DNA from: Actinomycetes bacterium
Lineage (GTDB): Bacteria > Actinomycetota > Actinomycetes > Actinomycetales > Dermatophilaceae
Length of the DNA: 39,493 bases
Assembly (NCBI GenBank): GCA_029552065.1
Contig: JAKPEG010000220.1
Span: forward strand, 1 to 39,493
Direction of reading: 5' to 3'
The notes below the pieces were generated by a model. The model was not told the DNA's origin. It saw only the letters and a program-made list of their open reading frames with translations, and ran no database searches. Each line of letters begins with the position of its first letter. Position 1 is the first letter of the stretch. The position numbers and the translations under genes are program-made. Positions 32,937-39,493 of the stretch are shown piece after piece.

Positions 32937-35513
32937 ATGTCGGACTACGCGACCCTGCCCTCAGCCGCCTCGGCCGAGGGCACCCGCCCGGACGAGACAC
33001 CCACCACCGAGGCCTACCTCGCTGGGCCCCACTTCAAGCCGAGTCACGCCTTGGCGCAGGCTCCCGTGGTGTCCCCGCCGCATTCGGTGGACGGCTTCGT
33101 GCGCGAATTCCTCCGGGAGCTCAACTACGGCCAGGGCGTCTCACTGCTGCGCTCCTCGGTGAACGACCAGTATCTCGCGCTCGCGCGCACGGTGCGCCAC
33201 TACCTCATGGCGCGGTGGCTCGAGACGGCCCGGGCGCGCCGTGAGAAGCCGTCGAAGATGGTCGGCTACCTGTCTGCGGAGTATCTGCTCGGCCGGCAGC
33301 TCGGCAACAACACCGTCGCCGCCGACCTCAGCGAGATCGTCCGCGAGTCCCTGGCGGCCTGCGGCATCCGCGGCACCGACATGTTCGCTCAGGAGGTCGA
33401 GCCGGGACTCGGCAACGGTGGTCTGGGCCGCCTGGCCGCCTGCTTCATCGACTCGCTCGCGACGCTGGACGTCTCCTGCGTGGCCTACGGCATCCGCTAC
33501 GAATACGGCATCTTCCAGCAGACCATCGTCGACGGACGTCAGGTCGAGGTGCCCGACCGCTGGCTCTCCCTCGGCGCGCCGTGGGAGTTCCCGCACCCGG
33601 AGTCCTCGGTGAAGGTCGAGTTCGGTGGCTACACCGAGCGCTACTTCGACGCCGACGGGGTCGAACGCACCCGCTGGCTGCCCAGCTGGAACGTGCTGGG
33701 CGTCCCCTACAACTACATGGTCCCCGGCTACCGCAACGGCCGGGTCAACACCCTGCGGCTGTGGAGCGCCAAGGCCACCCAGGCCTTCGACCTGCAGATC
33801 TTCAACTCGGGCGACTACGCCCAGGCGGTGCGCGCCCAGACCTTCGCGGAGAACATCTCCAAGGTCCTCTACCCGGAGGACTCCACTCCCCAGGGACGCG
33901 AACTGAGGCTGCAGCAGCAGTACTTCTTCGTCGCCTGCTCCCTCCACGACTTCATCCGGCACACGATGCCGGCCGACTTCGACGTCCGCGAACTGCCCGA
34001 GCGGATCATCTTCCAGCTCAACGACACCCACCCGGTCATCGCGGTCCCCGAACTCATGCGCCTGCTCGTCGACGAGTACAAGCTCGACTGGGACGAGGCC
34101 TGGGCGATCACCCGACGCAGCTTCGCCTACACGTGTCACACCCTGCTGCCCGAGGCCCTCGAGGTCTGGCCGACCGAGTTGCTCGCCCGCCTGCTCCCGC
34201 GGCACCTGGAGATCATCGAGCGAATCAACGCCGAGTTCCTCGCCGTCGTCCGCGCGGCATACCCCGGAGACGAGGAGCGGGTCCGGCGGATGTCGATCAT
34301 CGGCGACCACCCCTTCCGCTCGGTCCGGATGGCCCACCTCGCGGTCGTCGCGGCGACGAAGGTCAACGGCGTCGCGCAACTGCACTCCCAGCTGCTGCGC
34401 GACAAGGTGCTTCCCGACTTCTCGGAGCTGTGGCCCGATCGGTTCACCAACGTCACCAACGGGGTCACCCCCCGCCGGTTCCTGCGCCTGTCCAACACCC
34501 GTCTGTCCCAGGTGATCACCGAGGCGATCGGCACGGGCTGGCCCACCGACCTCGACCGGCTCCGCGAACTCGAACCGTATGCCGAGGACCCCGAGTTTCG
34601 GGCCCAGTTCCGCAAGGCCAAGGCGGCCAACAAGGAGCGGCTGTCTCGGCTCGTCTCCCAGAGCGGGGGCGTGGCCCTGCCCACCGGCCATCTCTACGAC
34701 GTGATGGTGAAGCGACTGCACGAATACAAGCGGCAGATGCTCAAGGTGCTGCACATCGTCACGCTCTACGACGGCATACTCTCCGGAGAGTTGTCGCCCG
34801 AGGAGGTCACCCCGCGGGTCTTCCTCTTCGGTGCCAAAGCCGCCCCGGGCTACTTCATGGCCAAGCAGATCATCTACGTGATCAACCAGATGGCCGAGAC
34901 GATCAATGCCGACCCCCGGGTCGAGGACCGGCTCAAGGTCGCCTTCGCGGCCAACTACAACGTCACCCGCGCCTCGAAGATCATCCCCGCGGCCGACCTG
35001 TCCGAGCAGATCTCCCTCGCCGGGATGGAGGCCTCGGGCACCGGCAACATGAAGCTCGCCCTCAACGGGGCGCTCACGATCGGCACCGACGACGGCGCGA
35101 ACGTCGAGATCCGTGAGCTAGTCGGCGACGACAACTTCTTCCTCTTCGGGATGAGCGAGCCCGAGGTCTCGGCGCTGCGGGCTTCGGGCTATCGGCCCGG
35201 TGCCTTCTACGAGTCCAACCCCCGGCTCAAGCGCGCGCTCGACCTGCTCGCCGGCGGGGCTTTCACCCACGGGGACCGCGAGGCCTTCGCTCCGGTGGTC
35301 GGCGACCTGCGCAACAACGACCGCTTCCTCGTCCTCGCCGACTACCAGTCCTACATCGACGCCCAGGAGCGGGTCGACGCGGCCTACGCCGACGAGGAGG
35401 CATGGAGCCGGTCGGCGATCCTCAACGTCGCACGATGCGGCTACTTCTCCTCCGACCGGGCGATGCGCGACTACATCGAGCGGATCTGGGGGCCGGAGGT
35501 CTCGCGCGGCTGA
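32937..35513 (+). CDS. glgP: Glycogen phosphorylase (GT35)
   Basis: An 858-aa glycogen/maltodextrin phosphorylase releasing glucose-1-phosphate from alpha-1,4-glucans. Family blocks run through the whole length: KMVGYLSAEYLLGRQLGNN, EPGLGNGGLGRLAACFIDSLATL, GIRYEYGIFQQ, IIFQLNDTHPVIAVPELMRLL, TCHTLLPEALEVWP, FTNVTNGVTPRRFL, VKRLHEYKRQMLKVLHI, and EASGTGNMKLALNGALTIGTDDGANVEI with Lys706 as the pyridoxal-phosphate lysine. The N-terminal 40 residues are variable. AGGAG precedes the ATG. It stands alone, converging 12 bases from the next gene, with no other glycogen gene in the window. Confidence 0.96.
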   Translation: MSDYATLPSAASAEGTRPDETPTTEAYLAGPHFKPSHALAQAPVVSPPHSVDGFVREFLRELNYGQGVSLLRSSVNDQYLALARTVRHYLMARWLETARARREKPSKMVGYLSAEYLLGRQLGNNTVAADLSEIVRESLAACGIRGTDMFAQEVEPGLGNGGLGRLAACFIDSLATLDVSCVAYGIRYEYGIFQQTIVDGRQVEVPDRWLSLGAPWEFPHPESSVKVEFGGYTERYFDADGVERTRWLPSWNVLGVPYNYMVPGYRNGRVNTLRLWSAKATQAFDLQIFNSGDYAQAVRAQTFAENISKVLYPEDSTPQGRELRLQQQYFFVACSLHDFIRHTMPADFDVRELPERIIFQLNDTHPVIAVPELMRLLVDEYKLDWDEAWAITRRSFAYTCHTLLPEALEVWPTELLARLLPRHLEIIERINAEFLAVVRAAYPGDEERVRRMSIIGDHPFRSVRMAHLAVVAATKVNGVAQLHSQLLRDKVLPDFSELWPDRFTNVTNGVTPRRFLRLSNTRLSQVITEAIGTGWPTDLDRLRELEPYAEDPEFRAQFRKAKAANKERLSRLVSQSGGVALPTGHLYDVMVKRLHEYKRQMLKVLHIVTLYDGILSGELSPEEVTPRVFLFGAKAAPGYFMAKQIIYVINQMAETINADPRVEDRLKVAFAANYNVTRASKIIPAADLSEQISLAGMEASGTGNMKLALNGALTIGTDDGANVEIRELVGDDNFFLFGMSEPEVSALRASGYRPGAFYESNPRLKRALDLLAGGAFTHGDREAFAPVVGDLRNNDRFLVLADYQSYIDAQERVDAAYADEEAWSRSAILNVARCGYFSSDRAMRDYIERIWGPEVSRG

Positions 35514-35525
35514 GCCGGTGAGGGC

Positions 35526-36842
35526 TCATTCGTGAGCCAGGCGCCACCACCGCTCGAGCCGGTCGCGGTGATGGCCGTGGACGAGGACGAGGTGGTTGCC
35601 GAGCGGCCGTTCGAGCAACTCGGCGACCCGATCCGGCGCGAGCTGGAGCGTCACCTGGGTGCGGCACAGGTCCGCGCTGCCGCCGGTGTCGACGATCTGC
35701 GCGTCGGCGAACCAGTGCTCACCGAGATCCGGACCCCCGAGGCGCAGGAGGGTGACCGGACCGAGGGCGAATCGGCCCCGCAGCCCGATGCCCAGACCGC
35801 TCTCGAAGTGGGTGTGCAGCTCGAGTTCCTCGACGAGACTCGGCGCGACCGTGCAGTGAGCGAGGAGCAGCCGACCGCGCTCCGCTGACGCCACCGCCGG
35901 ATTGGCGATCCACGAGGCCTGGCCGAGCAGCTCGCGGGCCAGCATCATCGCCACCGCCCCGGCCACGTCGCCCTCGCAACCGGCGACCACCCCGGTGTCG
36001 TTGAGTTCGGCGAGGGCCACGCAGCCCGAAGTCGTGAGCTCGCCGAGGAAGTCGAAACAGCGCACGGTCACCGCGTCGACCCGGGCCCGCTCGATCGTCG
36101 CCACGAGCGCGGGATGCAGGGCGGCAGCGGCGACCGTCTCACCGGCAGGTGCGGCGGGTTCTCCGCCCGCAACCGTGGCGGGCTCGGACGCAGCGGCATG
36201 ATCGGAGCCGGGGCGACGACGGCTGAACTTCACGGCAACGGCACGCGTGGCGACCGGGTCGGCCCGACGCTGACCGGCGATCGTGTCGGCGATGTCGACC
36301 TCGACGAGTTCGATGCCCCACCGCCGACGGACTGCAGCGGCATCCGGCACGCTCGCGACGAGCCACTCCGACGGCGCACCCACGAGGCCGAGACGCGCCC
36401 GGCGAAGGCGGTGCATCGCGGCAAGGTCCACGAGCAGCGTCTCGAGCGGGTCCGGCTGCCGCTCACCCGTGCTGGCATCCGAGGCGGTCACGCCGCCGAG
36501 CTCGTCGCCGACCTGGACGATGCGGCCGCGACCGCCCTCGGCGCTCACCCGCGCAAGGGTCTCGAGCGAGGCGGGCAGGCTGTTGTGCCACGGATGCGCG
36601 ACGAGCACGACCGGCTCCCACGGCACCGCCGCCGCACGCCGCCGGAGCACGTCGAGTGCCGCCGCCTCGGTCCCGCCGGTGGCGACGACGAGCAGATAGG
36701 GCACATCCGGGTATGCCGTGGGGTCGGCCACGCGTTCGCCGCCCAACTCCGCGAGCCGGGAGGCCACGGGTGCGACGATCCGCTCGACGGCCTCGTGCGG
36801 GTGGAGGGAAGAGGCGACGACGCCGAAACCGAACCGGATCAT
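35526..36842 (-). CDS. L-fucose/L-arabinose isomerase-like protein, 438 aa
   Basis: The C-terminal half matches the fucose-isomerase-like family: RCFDFLGELTTSGCVALAELNDTGVVAGCEGDVAGAVAMMLARELLGQASWIANP, then LLLAHCTVAPSLVEELELHTHFESGLGIGLRGRFALGPVTLLRLGG. The aligned Glu, Asp and His are those that bind the metal in sugar isomerases. The N-terminal half (MIRFGFGVVASSLHPHEAVERIV...) has a Rossmann-like pattern with a low-complexity Ala/Glu insert near residue 220. The ATG at 36842 gives the family-like start; the frame is open further up but overlaps the preceding gene. It starts 13 bases after the DUF2271 stop. Substrate is unknown and no sugar transporter is adjacent. Confidence 0.7.
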   Translation of the reverse strand: MIRFGFGVVASSLHPHEAVERIVAPVASRLAELGGERVADPTAYPDVPYLLVVATGGTEAAALDVLRRRAAAVPWEPVVLVAHPWHNSLPASLETLARVSAEGGRGRIVQVGDELGGVTASDASTGERQPDPLETLLVDLAAMHRLRRARLGLVGAPSEWLVASVPDAAAVRRRWGIELVEVDIADTIAGQRRADPVATRAVAVKFSRRRPGSDHAAASEPATVAGGEPAAPAGETVAAAALHPALVATIERARVDAVTVRCFDFLGELTTSGCVALAELNDTGVVAGCEGDVAGAVAMMLARELLGQASWIANPAVASAERGRLLLAHCTVAPSLVEELELHTHFESGLGIGLRGRFALGPVTLLRLGGPDLGEHWFADAQIVDTGGSADLCRTQVTLQLAPDRVAELLERPLGNHLVLVHGHHRDRLERWWRLAHE

Positions 36843-36855
36843 GGGGACAACCCCA

Positions 36856-37422
36856 TCACTCCCGGTCGGCGGCCCGCAACGCACCCCCCGCCGGAGCGTC
36901 GGGGCGACCCGAGTAGTAGACCGCCGCCTCGACGATCTCGCCCGAGTCGGCGAGATGGACGACGACCCGTTCCGTGCCGAGGGCGACCCGGCCGCGGACG
37001 AGTTCGCGCGGACCCCTCTCCCGGCTGGCCTCGACGCACACGTGATAATCCCCGACCGACACCCGCCGTCCCCGCTCGTCGGTGCCGTCCCAGTCGACCC
37101 TCGTCGACCCCGCCGACTTCGTGCCGCTCGTCGTCGTGTCGATCCGGCCGAGCGCGGCATACCACTGGGCCATCGTCCGCAAGCCGTCGGCCTGCCGGTC
37201 GAGCAGCGTCCGGACGTGCACGCCGTCGGCGTCCTCGACCCACACGCTCACCCGCGGGTCGCGCAGCATCCCCCAGCCCGAGAGCAGCGTGTGGGTGAAG
37301 GCGACGACCATCCGCGCGCCGTCGGGGAGCAGCTGCCCGCCTGCGGCCCACGGGGGGTCGGCGGGGTCGCGCTCCGCCGATTGCCTGCGGACCCGCTCGA
37401 ACCGTGCCTCACCCGTGGCCAC
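36856..37422 (-). CDS. DUF2271 domain protein, 188 aa
   Basis: Residues 20-175 match DUF2271: MVVAFTHTLLSGWGMLRDPRVSVWVEDADGVHVRTLLDRQADGLRTMAQWYAAL, GTKSAGSTRVDWDGTDERGRRVSVGDYHVCVEASRERGPRELVRG. The fold is immunoglobulin-like, similar to FlgD repeats. No signal peptide is visible, although DUF2271 proteins are commonly periplasmic or extracellular and encoded beside ApbE and PepSY proteins; the window's apbE is 28 kb away. The GTG at 37422 follows AAGGCGG that overlaps the TfoX gene stop region. Function unknown. Confidence 0.82.
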   Translation of the reverse strand: MATGEARFERVRRQSAERDPADPPWAAGGQLLPDGARMVVAFTHTLLSGWGMLRDPRVSVWVEDADGVHVRTLLDRQADGLRTMAQWYAALGRIDTTTSGTKSAGSTRVDWDGTDERGRRVSVGDYHVCVEASRERGPRELVRGRVALGTERVVVHLADSGEIVEAAVYYSGRPDAPAGGALRAADRE

Positions 37423-37433
37423 TTCGCCGCCTT

Positions 37434-37766
37434 TCAGCGCTTGGGCGGCAACGAGCGGGCATAGGCGACCCCGAGCCCGACCAGCCGGGTCAGGTCACGC
37501 TCGCTCGCCATCGCCGGCGTTTCGGCGTGCAGCCAGCCGGTCATCACCCGTCCGCGCATCTCCATCGGCCGCACGTGCTCGGTGACCTCGTCGAGCCCCG
37601 TCCGCGGGTCGACCCGGACCATGAGCCCGCCCTGGCTGCTCGCGGCGACCGCCATGTTGCCGTCCAGGAGGAAACCCAGGCCGCCGAACATCCGCTGCTC
37701 GCTCACACCGCGCTCGGCGGCGACGACCGCACGGATGCGCGCGGCGAGGGCCTCGTCATATGGCAT
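37434..37766 (-). CDS. TfoX/Sxy N-terminal domain protein, 110 aa
   Basis: A small protein matching the TfoX N-terminal domain: ALAARIRAVVAAERGVSEQRMFGGLGFLLDGNMAVAASSQGGLMVRVDP, followed by EMRGRVMTGWLHA. In gammaproteobacteria TfoX/Sxy promotes competence; actinobacterial single-domain relatives have no proven role and should not be read as competence factors. The ATG at 37766 matches the family start. It ends 11 bases before the DUF2271 start, so these genes and the isomerase-like gene are probably one transcript. A GTATGCCG copy lies nine bases upstream of the start, beside the second GATTGGCC cluster. Confidence 0.85.
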   Translation of the reverse strand: MPYDEALAARIRAVVAAERGVSEQRMFGGLGFLLDGNMAVAASSQGGLMVRVDPRTGLDEVTEHVRPMEMRGRVMTGWLHAETPAMASERDLTRLVGLGVAYARSLPPKR

Positions 37767-37795
37767 CGCCCCAGTATGCCGCCGGCCCACCGGCC

Positions 37796-37890
37796 GCGCG
37801 CGGCCGATCGGCCACCTCGCCAACGATTGGCCACGCGAGTCATGGATTGGCCTGGTGCACGCGGCCATTCCTGCAGCAACCGGCCGATCG
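37796..37890. repeat. Second intergenic GATTGGCC cluster
   Basis: CGATTGGCC at 37824-37832 and GGATTGGCC at 37844-37852 (20-base period) are followed by inverted relatives GGCCATTC (37863) and GGCCGATCG (37882-37890), with CGGCCGATCGGCC just before at 37801. Orientation and spacing mirror the cluster near 29.5 kb. It lies in the gap upstream of the TfoX-domain gene. Confidence 0.7.
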
Positions 37891-37920
37891 TGAGCAAAGA
37901 CCGCGAGGGCGTCAGCGAGC

Positions 37921-39084
37921 TCAGCCGCGGGCGGCGAGCCAGCCGCGCAGAAGCGGGTAGACGTCGGGGTGGTCGAGCAGGTCGAGGTGGTGGACGCCGT
38001 GGACGACGGCGCTCTCGCAGTGATGGCGCTCCGGCAGCGGCACCAAGCCGTCGCCCACCCGGGGCACCTGCGGGTGCCAGGACCCGGGCGTGAGGGTGGC
38101 CAGCACGGCATACTCCTCGATCCGGTCGGGGATCGGCGGATGGGTGAGGGGGTCGTGTAGGTCGCGGATGCCGCCGCTGCGGATCCCCACGAGCCCACCG
38201 AACCACCGAGCCCAGCCCGTGCGCTCGGTGAACTCCTCGACGACTGCGGCGAACCGCTCGAGCGGTGCCCCGTCGCGCGGGCTCCCGAGGGTGACGACCG
38301 CGCGGACCACGCGCGTCCAGGGCCGCTCGTCGTGGGCGAGGGCGGTGACCGCGACGAGGCCCCCCATCGAGTGCCCGACGAGGGCGAGCTCCTCCACCGG
38401 GTCGGGCCAGGCCTCCAGCAGTGCCGTGAGCAGGTCGCCCAACCGCTGCGCATTGGCCGCGATCGGCAGGCCCGTGTTGTATCGCAGGTAGATCGGCAGC
38501 CACCCCTCGTCGCGTTCGAGCAGCCGCCCGTAGGTCACCCCCTCCTCGCCCCACCGCTGGCGCGCGCGGAAGGCCCACGAGCGGTCGCTCTCGACCAGCC
38601 CGTGGACGAAGACGACGAGCCGCCGCCGACCCGTGCCGTATGCCGCGCGCAGCGCCTCGGTCGTCACCGGCAGGTCGCGGTCGTCGTGCCGAAGCGTCAT
38701 CGCGAGGGCCAGGGTCGACTCCTCCCGGGCGAGCCGGTCGCCGGCGACACCGTTGAGCACCCCGAGCGCGAAGCCGGGGCCCCGCCGGTCGAGCAGGCTG
38801 TCGCGCGCGTCCGCGGGGTCTTCCACAAGGGGGTTCACGGCCGCTACGGCGCGCTCGGCGGCCGCACCACCGGCACGCAGGCCCAGGTGGATCCCGCCGA
38901 AGGTGGCTCTGCCGATCACGCGGTGGATCTCCCGCACGGGCACCACCACAGGACCGAGGATCCGCCGCAGCACGCCGTAGACGATCCCCGTCGTCGCGTC
39001 ATGGGTCGACTCGACGATCCCCGCGGCCCCCCGCGCGGCACCGGCCGTCGCCCGGGTGAGATCCCGCGCCTCGGCCTGCCTCAC
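37921..39084 (-). CDS. Lipase-like alpha/beta hydrolase, 387 aa
   Basis: The N-terminal 150 residues are a helical region with Ala/Gly-rich segments (GIVYGVLRRILGPVVVPVREIHRVIGRATFGGIHLGLRAGG) that may associate with a membrane. The hydrolase domain follows: RRRLVVFVHGLVESDRSW, ELALVGHSMGGLVAVTALAH (nucleophile Ser), VVTLGSPRDGAPLERF, VGDGLVPLPE (Asp) and HGVHHLDLLDHPDVY (His). It resembles PGAP1/triacylglycerol-lipase-like proteins. It starts at a GTG; a perfect ACCTACG palindrome lies 30 bases upstream, probably its operator. Confidence 0.83.
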   Translation of the reverse strand: MRQAEARDLTRATAGAARGAAGIVESTHDATTGIVYGVLRRILGPVVVPVREIHRVIGRATFGGIHLGLRAGGAAAERAVAAVNPLVEDPADARDSLLDRRGPGFALGVLNGVAGDRLAREESTLALAMTLRHDDRDLPVTTEALRAAYGTGRRRLVVFVHGLVESDRSWAFRARQRWGEEGVTYGRLLERDEGWLPIYLRYNTGLPIAANAQRLGDLLTALLEAWPDPVEELALVGHSMGGLVAVTALAHDERPWTRVVRAVVTLGSPRDGAPLERFAAVVEEFTERTGWARWFGGLVGIRSGGIRDLHDPLTHPPIPDRIEEYAVLATLTPGSWHPQVPRVGDGLVPLPERHHCESAVVHGVHHLDLLDHPDVYPLLRGWLAARG

Positions 39085-39113
39085 GGCGTTGCCTGCCGCA
39101 TGGGGCCCAGTCT

Positions 39114-39131
39114 ACCTACGGTTGCGTAGGT
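39114..39131. promoter_or_regulatory. TetR-type palindrome upstream of the lipase-like gene
   Basis: ACCTACG-GTTG-CGTAGGT is a perfect 7-base inverted repeat with a 4-base centre, 30 bases upstream of the start at 39084 and so in the promoter or leader. Palindromes of this form are typical TetR-family operators in actinobacteria. No tetR gene lies beside it in the window. Confidence 0.6.
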
Positions 39132-39340
39132 TGGCTCGGCGTGCCTCCGACGAGGTCGTCCCAGCCGCGGCGCACCGGGCCCCAACGCTGGTCGACACGC
39201 GCCGCCCGATGGACGGCCCGTTCCCACCCGACCTCGCCGAGTCCGTTGCGGGCACCGTCCGGGTCATCGCACGACTCCGGTGGCGAGGGAGCCCAAGCTT
39301 TAGGTCACAGTCACGTTGCGATATTGCCGCCGGGGCGGCT
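39132..39340. other. Non-coding gap before the riboswitch
   Basis: I see no supported gene. A 63-codon frame without a start codon is open on the minus strand (39116-39304). Near the right end, TTGCGA (39316-39321) and TAGCCT (39340-39345) with 18-base spacing could be the promoter of the riboswitch transcript, beginning near 39351. Confidence 0.4.
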
Positions 39341-39342
39341 AG

Positions 39343-39460
39343 CCTCAGGACTGAGGGGAGTACTTCCCAGTCGGGTCCGGTCAACCCGAGCGTCCCACGA
39401 CGCTCCCGGTCCCCGGTCGCGCCGGTCGCGACGAAGGAGACCTCAGGAGTCATCCTGAGG
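39343..39460 (+). ncRNA. yybP-ykoY (manganese) riboswitch
   Basis: The aptamer hallmark GGGGAGTA is at 39355-39362 and the second conserved loop, AAGGAGACC, is at 39434-39442, separated by paired GC-rich segments. CTGAGG (39351-39356) can pair with CCTCAG (39441-39446) to close the aptamer. The same CCTCAG is the left half of a perfect CCTCAGGA-GTCA-TCCTGAGG hairpin (39441-39460) that covers the Shine-Dalgarno GAGGAG (39457-39462). The two pairings exclude each other, giving a translational switch that should be on when metal is bound. Confidence 0.82.
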
Positions 39461-39466
39461 AGATCC

Positions 39467-39493
39467 ATGCCCTTGCAGGCACCCGAGACGGTC
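39467..39493 (+). CDS. Start of a riboswitch-controlled gene (cut by window edge)
   Basis: ATG at 39467 follows GAGGAG by four bases and reads MPLQAPETV to the window edge. Nine residues are too few to identify it. Genes behind yybP-ykoY riboswitches are usually manganese or cation exporters (TerC, MntP, UPF0016, P-type ATPases), so an exporter is expected. Confidence 0.6.

Larger units (their letters stand above)
247..38645. repeat. Iterated octamer GTATGCCG / CGGCATAC, 58 copies
   Basis: Plus-orientation GTATGCCG begins one base before 1059, 1878, 3612, 5492, 7372, 7889, 10429, 11841, 12694, 13960, 14405, 15971, 19093, 20258, 20867, 22381, 24025, 24715, 25229, 25975, 27212, 31599, 34578, 36712, 37775 and 38639. 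CGGCATAC begins at 247, 1045, 4098, 6446, 8075, 8586, 9161, 11139, 12183, 12312, 12924, 13930, 14646, 15508, 16854, 18543, 20295, 21523, 22105, 22904, 25133, 26613, 27871, 28198, 30007, 30211, 32054, 32745, 34255, 34772, 37155 and 38106. The ninth base is T or C in 51 of 58. Most copies lie in genes, in all frames and both orientations; a few lie between genes. Confidence 0.92.

Noticed and set aside
37434..37766. TfoX-domain gene as evidence of natural competence that would explain the iterated octamer as an uptake sequence
   Set aside because: Single-domain TfoX proteins in actinobacteria have no demonstrated competence role, and no com/pil genes are in the window. The link is coincidence unless shown otherwise.
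39116..39304. A 63-codon open frame on the minus strand reading EVGWERAVHRAARVDQRWGPVRRGWDDLVGG in its middle
   Set aside because: It looks protein-like but has no ATG, GTG or TTG start in frame and ends inside the palindrome at 39114. A gene remnant is possible, but not supportable.

Overview
The window is a very GC-rich (visually about 72%), gene-dense stretch of an actinobacterial chromosome. The lineage evidence is a DUF222/13E12-type HNH endonuclease under a LexA-like box, an MT0933-type antitoxin, leaderless-looking promoters, DUF2218 and DUF2271 proteins, and an actinobacterial yybP-ykoY leader. A Micrococcales/Intrasporangiaceae-like host is my best guess, but it is inference only. 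I see no rRNA, tRNA, insertion sequence, prophage or CRISPR array.

Layout. 1-2890 (minus strand): an ATP-grasp ligase, a small unknown protein, a 227-aa unknown protein and the start of a secreted protein. 2917-7503: an MFS exporter and a GH38 alpha-mannosidase (minus). 7717-8813: an ApbE flavin transferase (plus), apparently followed by the broken start of a second gene and a strong terminator. 8925-10973: MT0933-like antitoxin (minus) and the DUF222-HNH gene (plus). 11083-14563: a fused FAD oxidoreductase/aminomethyltransferase (minus) divergent from an MBL-fold hydrolase (plus). 14687-18094: a SWIM-SNF2 helicase (plus). 18166-19731: an MFS protein with a long basic N-terminus (minus).

19936-29438 is the metabolic centre. 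A leftward operon, badI-like, aliB-like acyl-CoA dehydrogenase, badH-like, a second acyl-CoA dehydrogenase and gcdH, is divergent from a tetR gene followed by DUF2218 and two tandem acyl-CoA ligases. A perfect TetR-type palindrome lies between the two arms. Together the genes read as alicyclic carboxylate (cyclohexanecarboxylate-type) activation, dehydrogenation, oxidation to a 2-keto ring, hydrolytic ring opening to a pimeloyl-CoA-type product and drainage through glutaryl-CoA. No BadK-type hydratase is present in the window.

29623-32576 (minus) is a hydrolase/SDR/MBL operon. 32937-35513 (plus) is glycogen phosphorylase. 35526-39084 (minus) carries a fucose-isomerase-like protein, a DUF2271 protein, a TfoX-domain protein and a lipase-like hydrolase. 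The right edge holds a yybP-ykoY (manganese) riboswitch whose expression platform can be read directly, leading into a gene cut by the window end.

The most unusual signal cuts across all of this. The non-palindromic octamer GTATGCCG occurs 58 times on the two strands (26 plus, 32 minus), in every reading frame and also between genes. It forces rare codons such as ATA, TAT and GTA into coding sequence and is many-fold more frequent than composition predicts. It behaves like an iterated chromosomal signal (compare cyanobacterial HIP1 or DNA uptake sequences). I know of no description of it.
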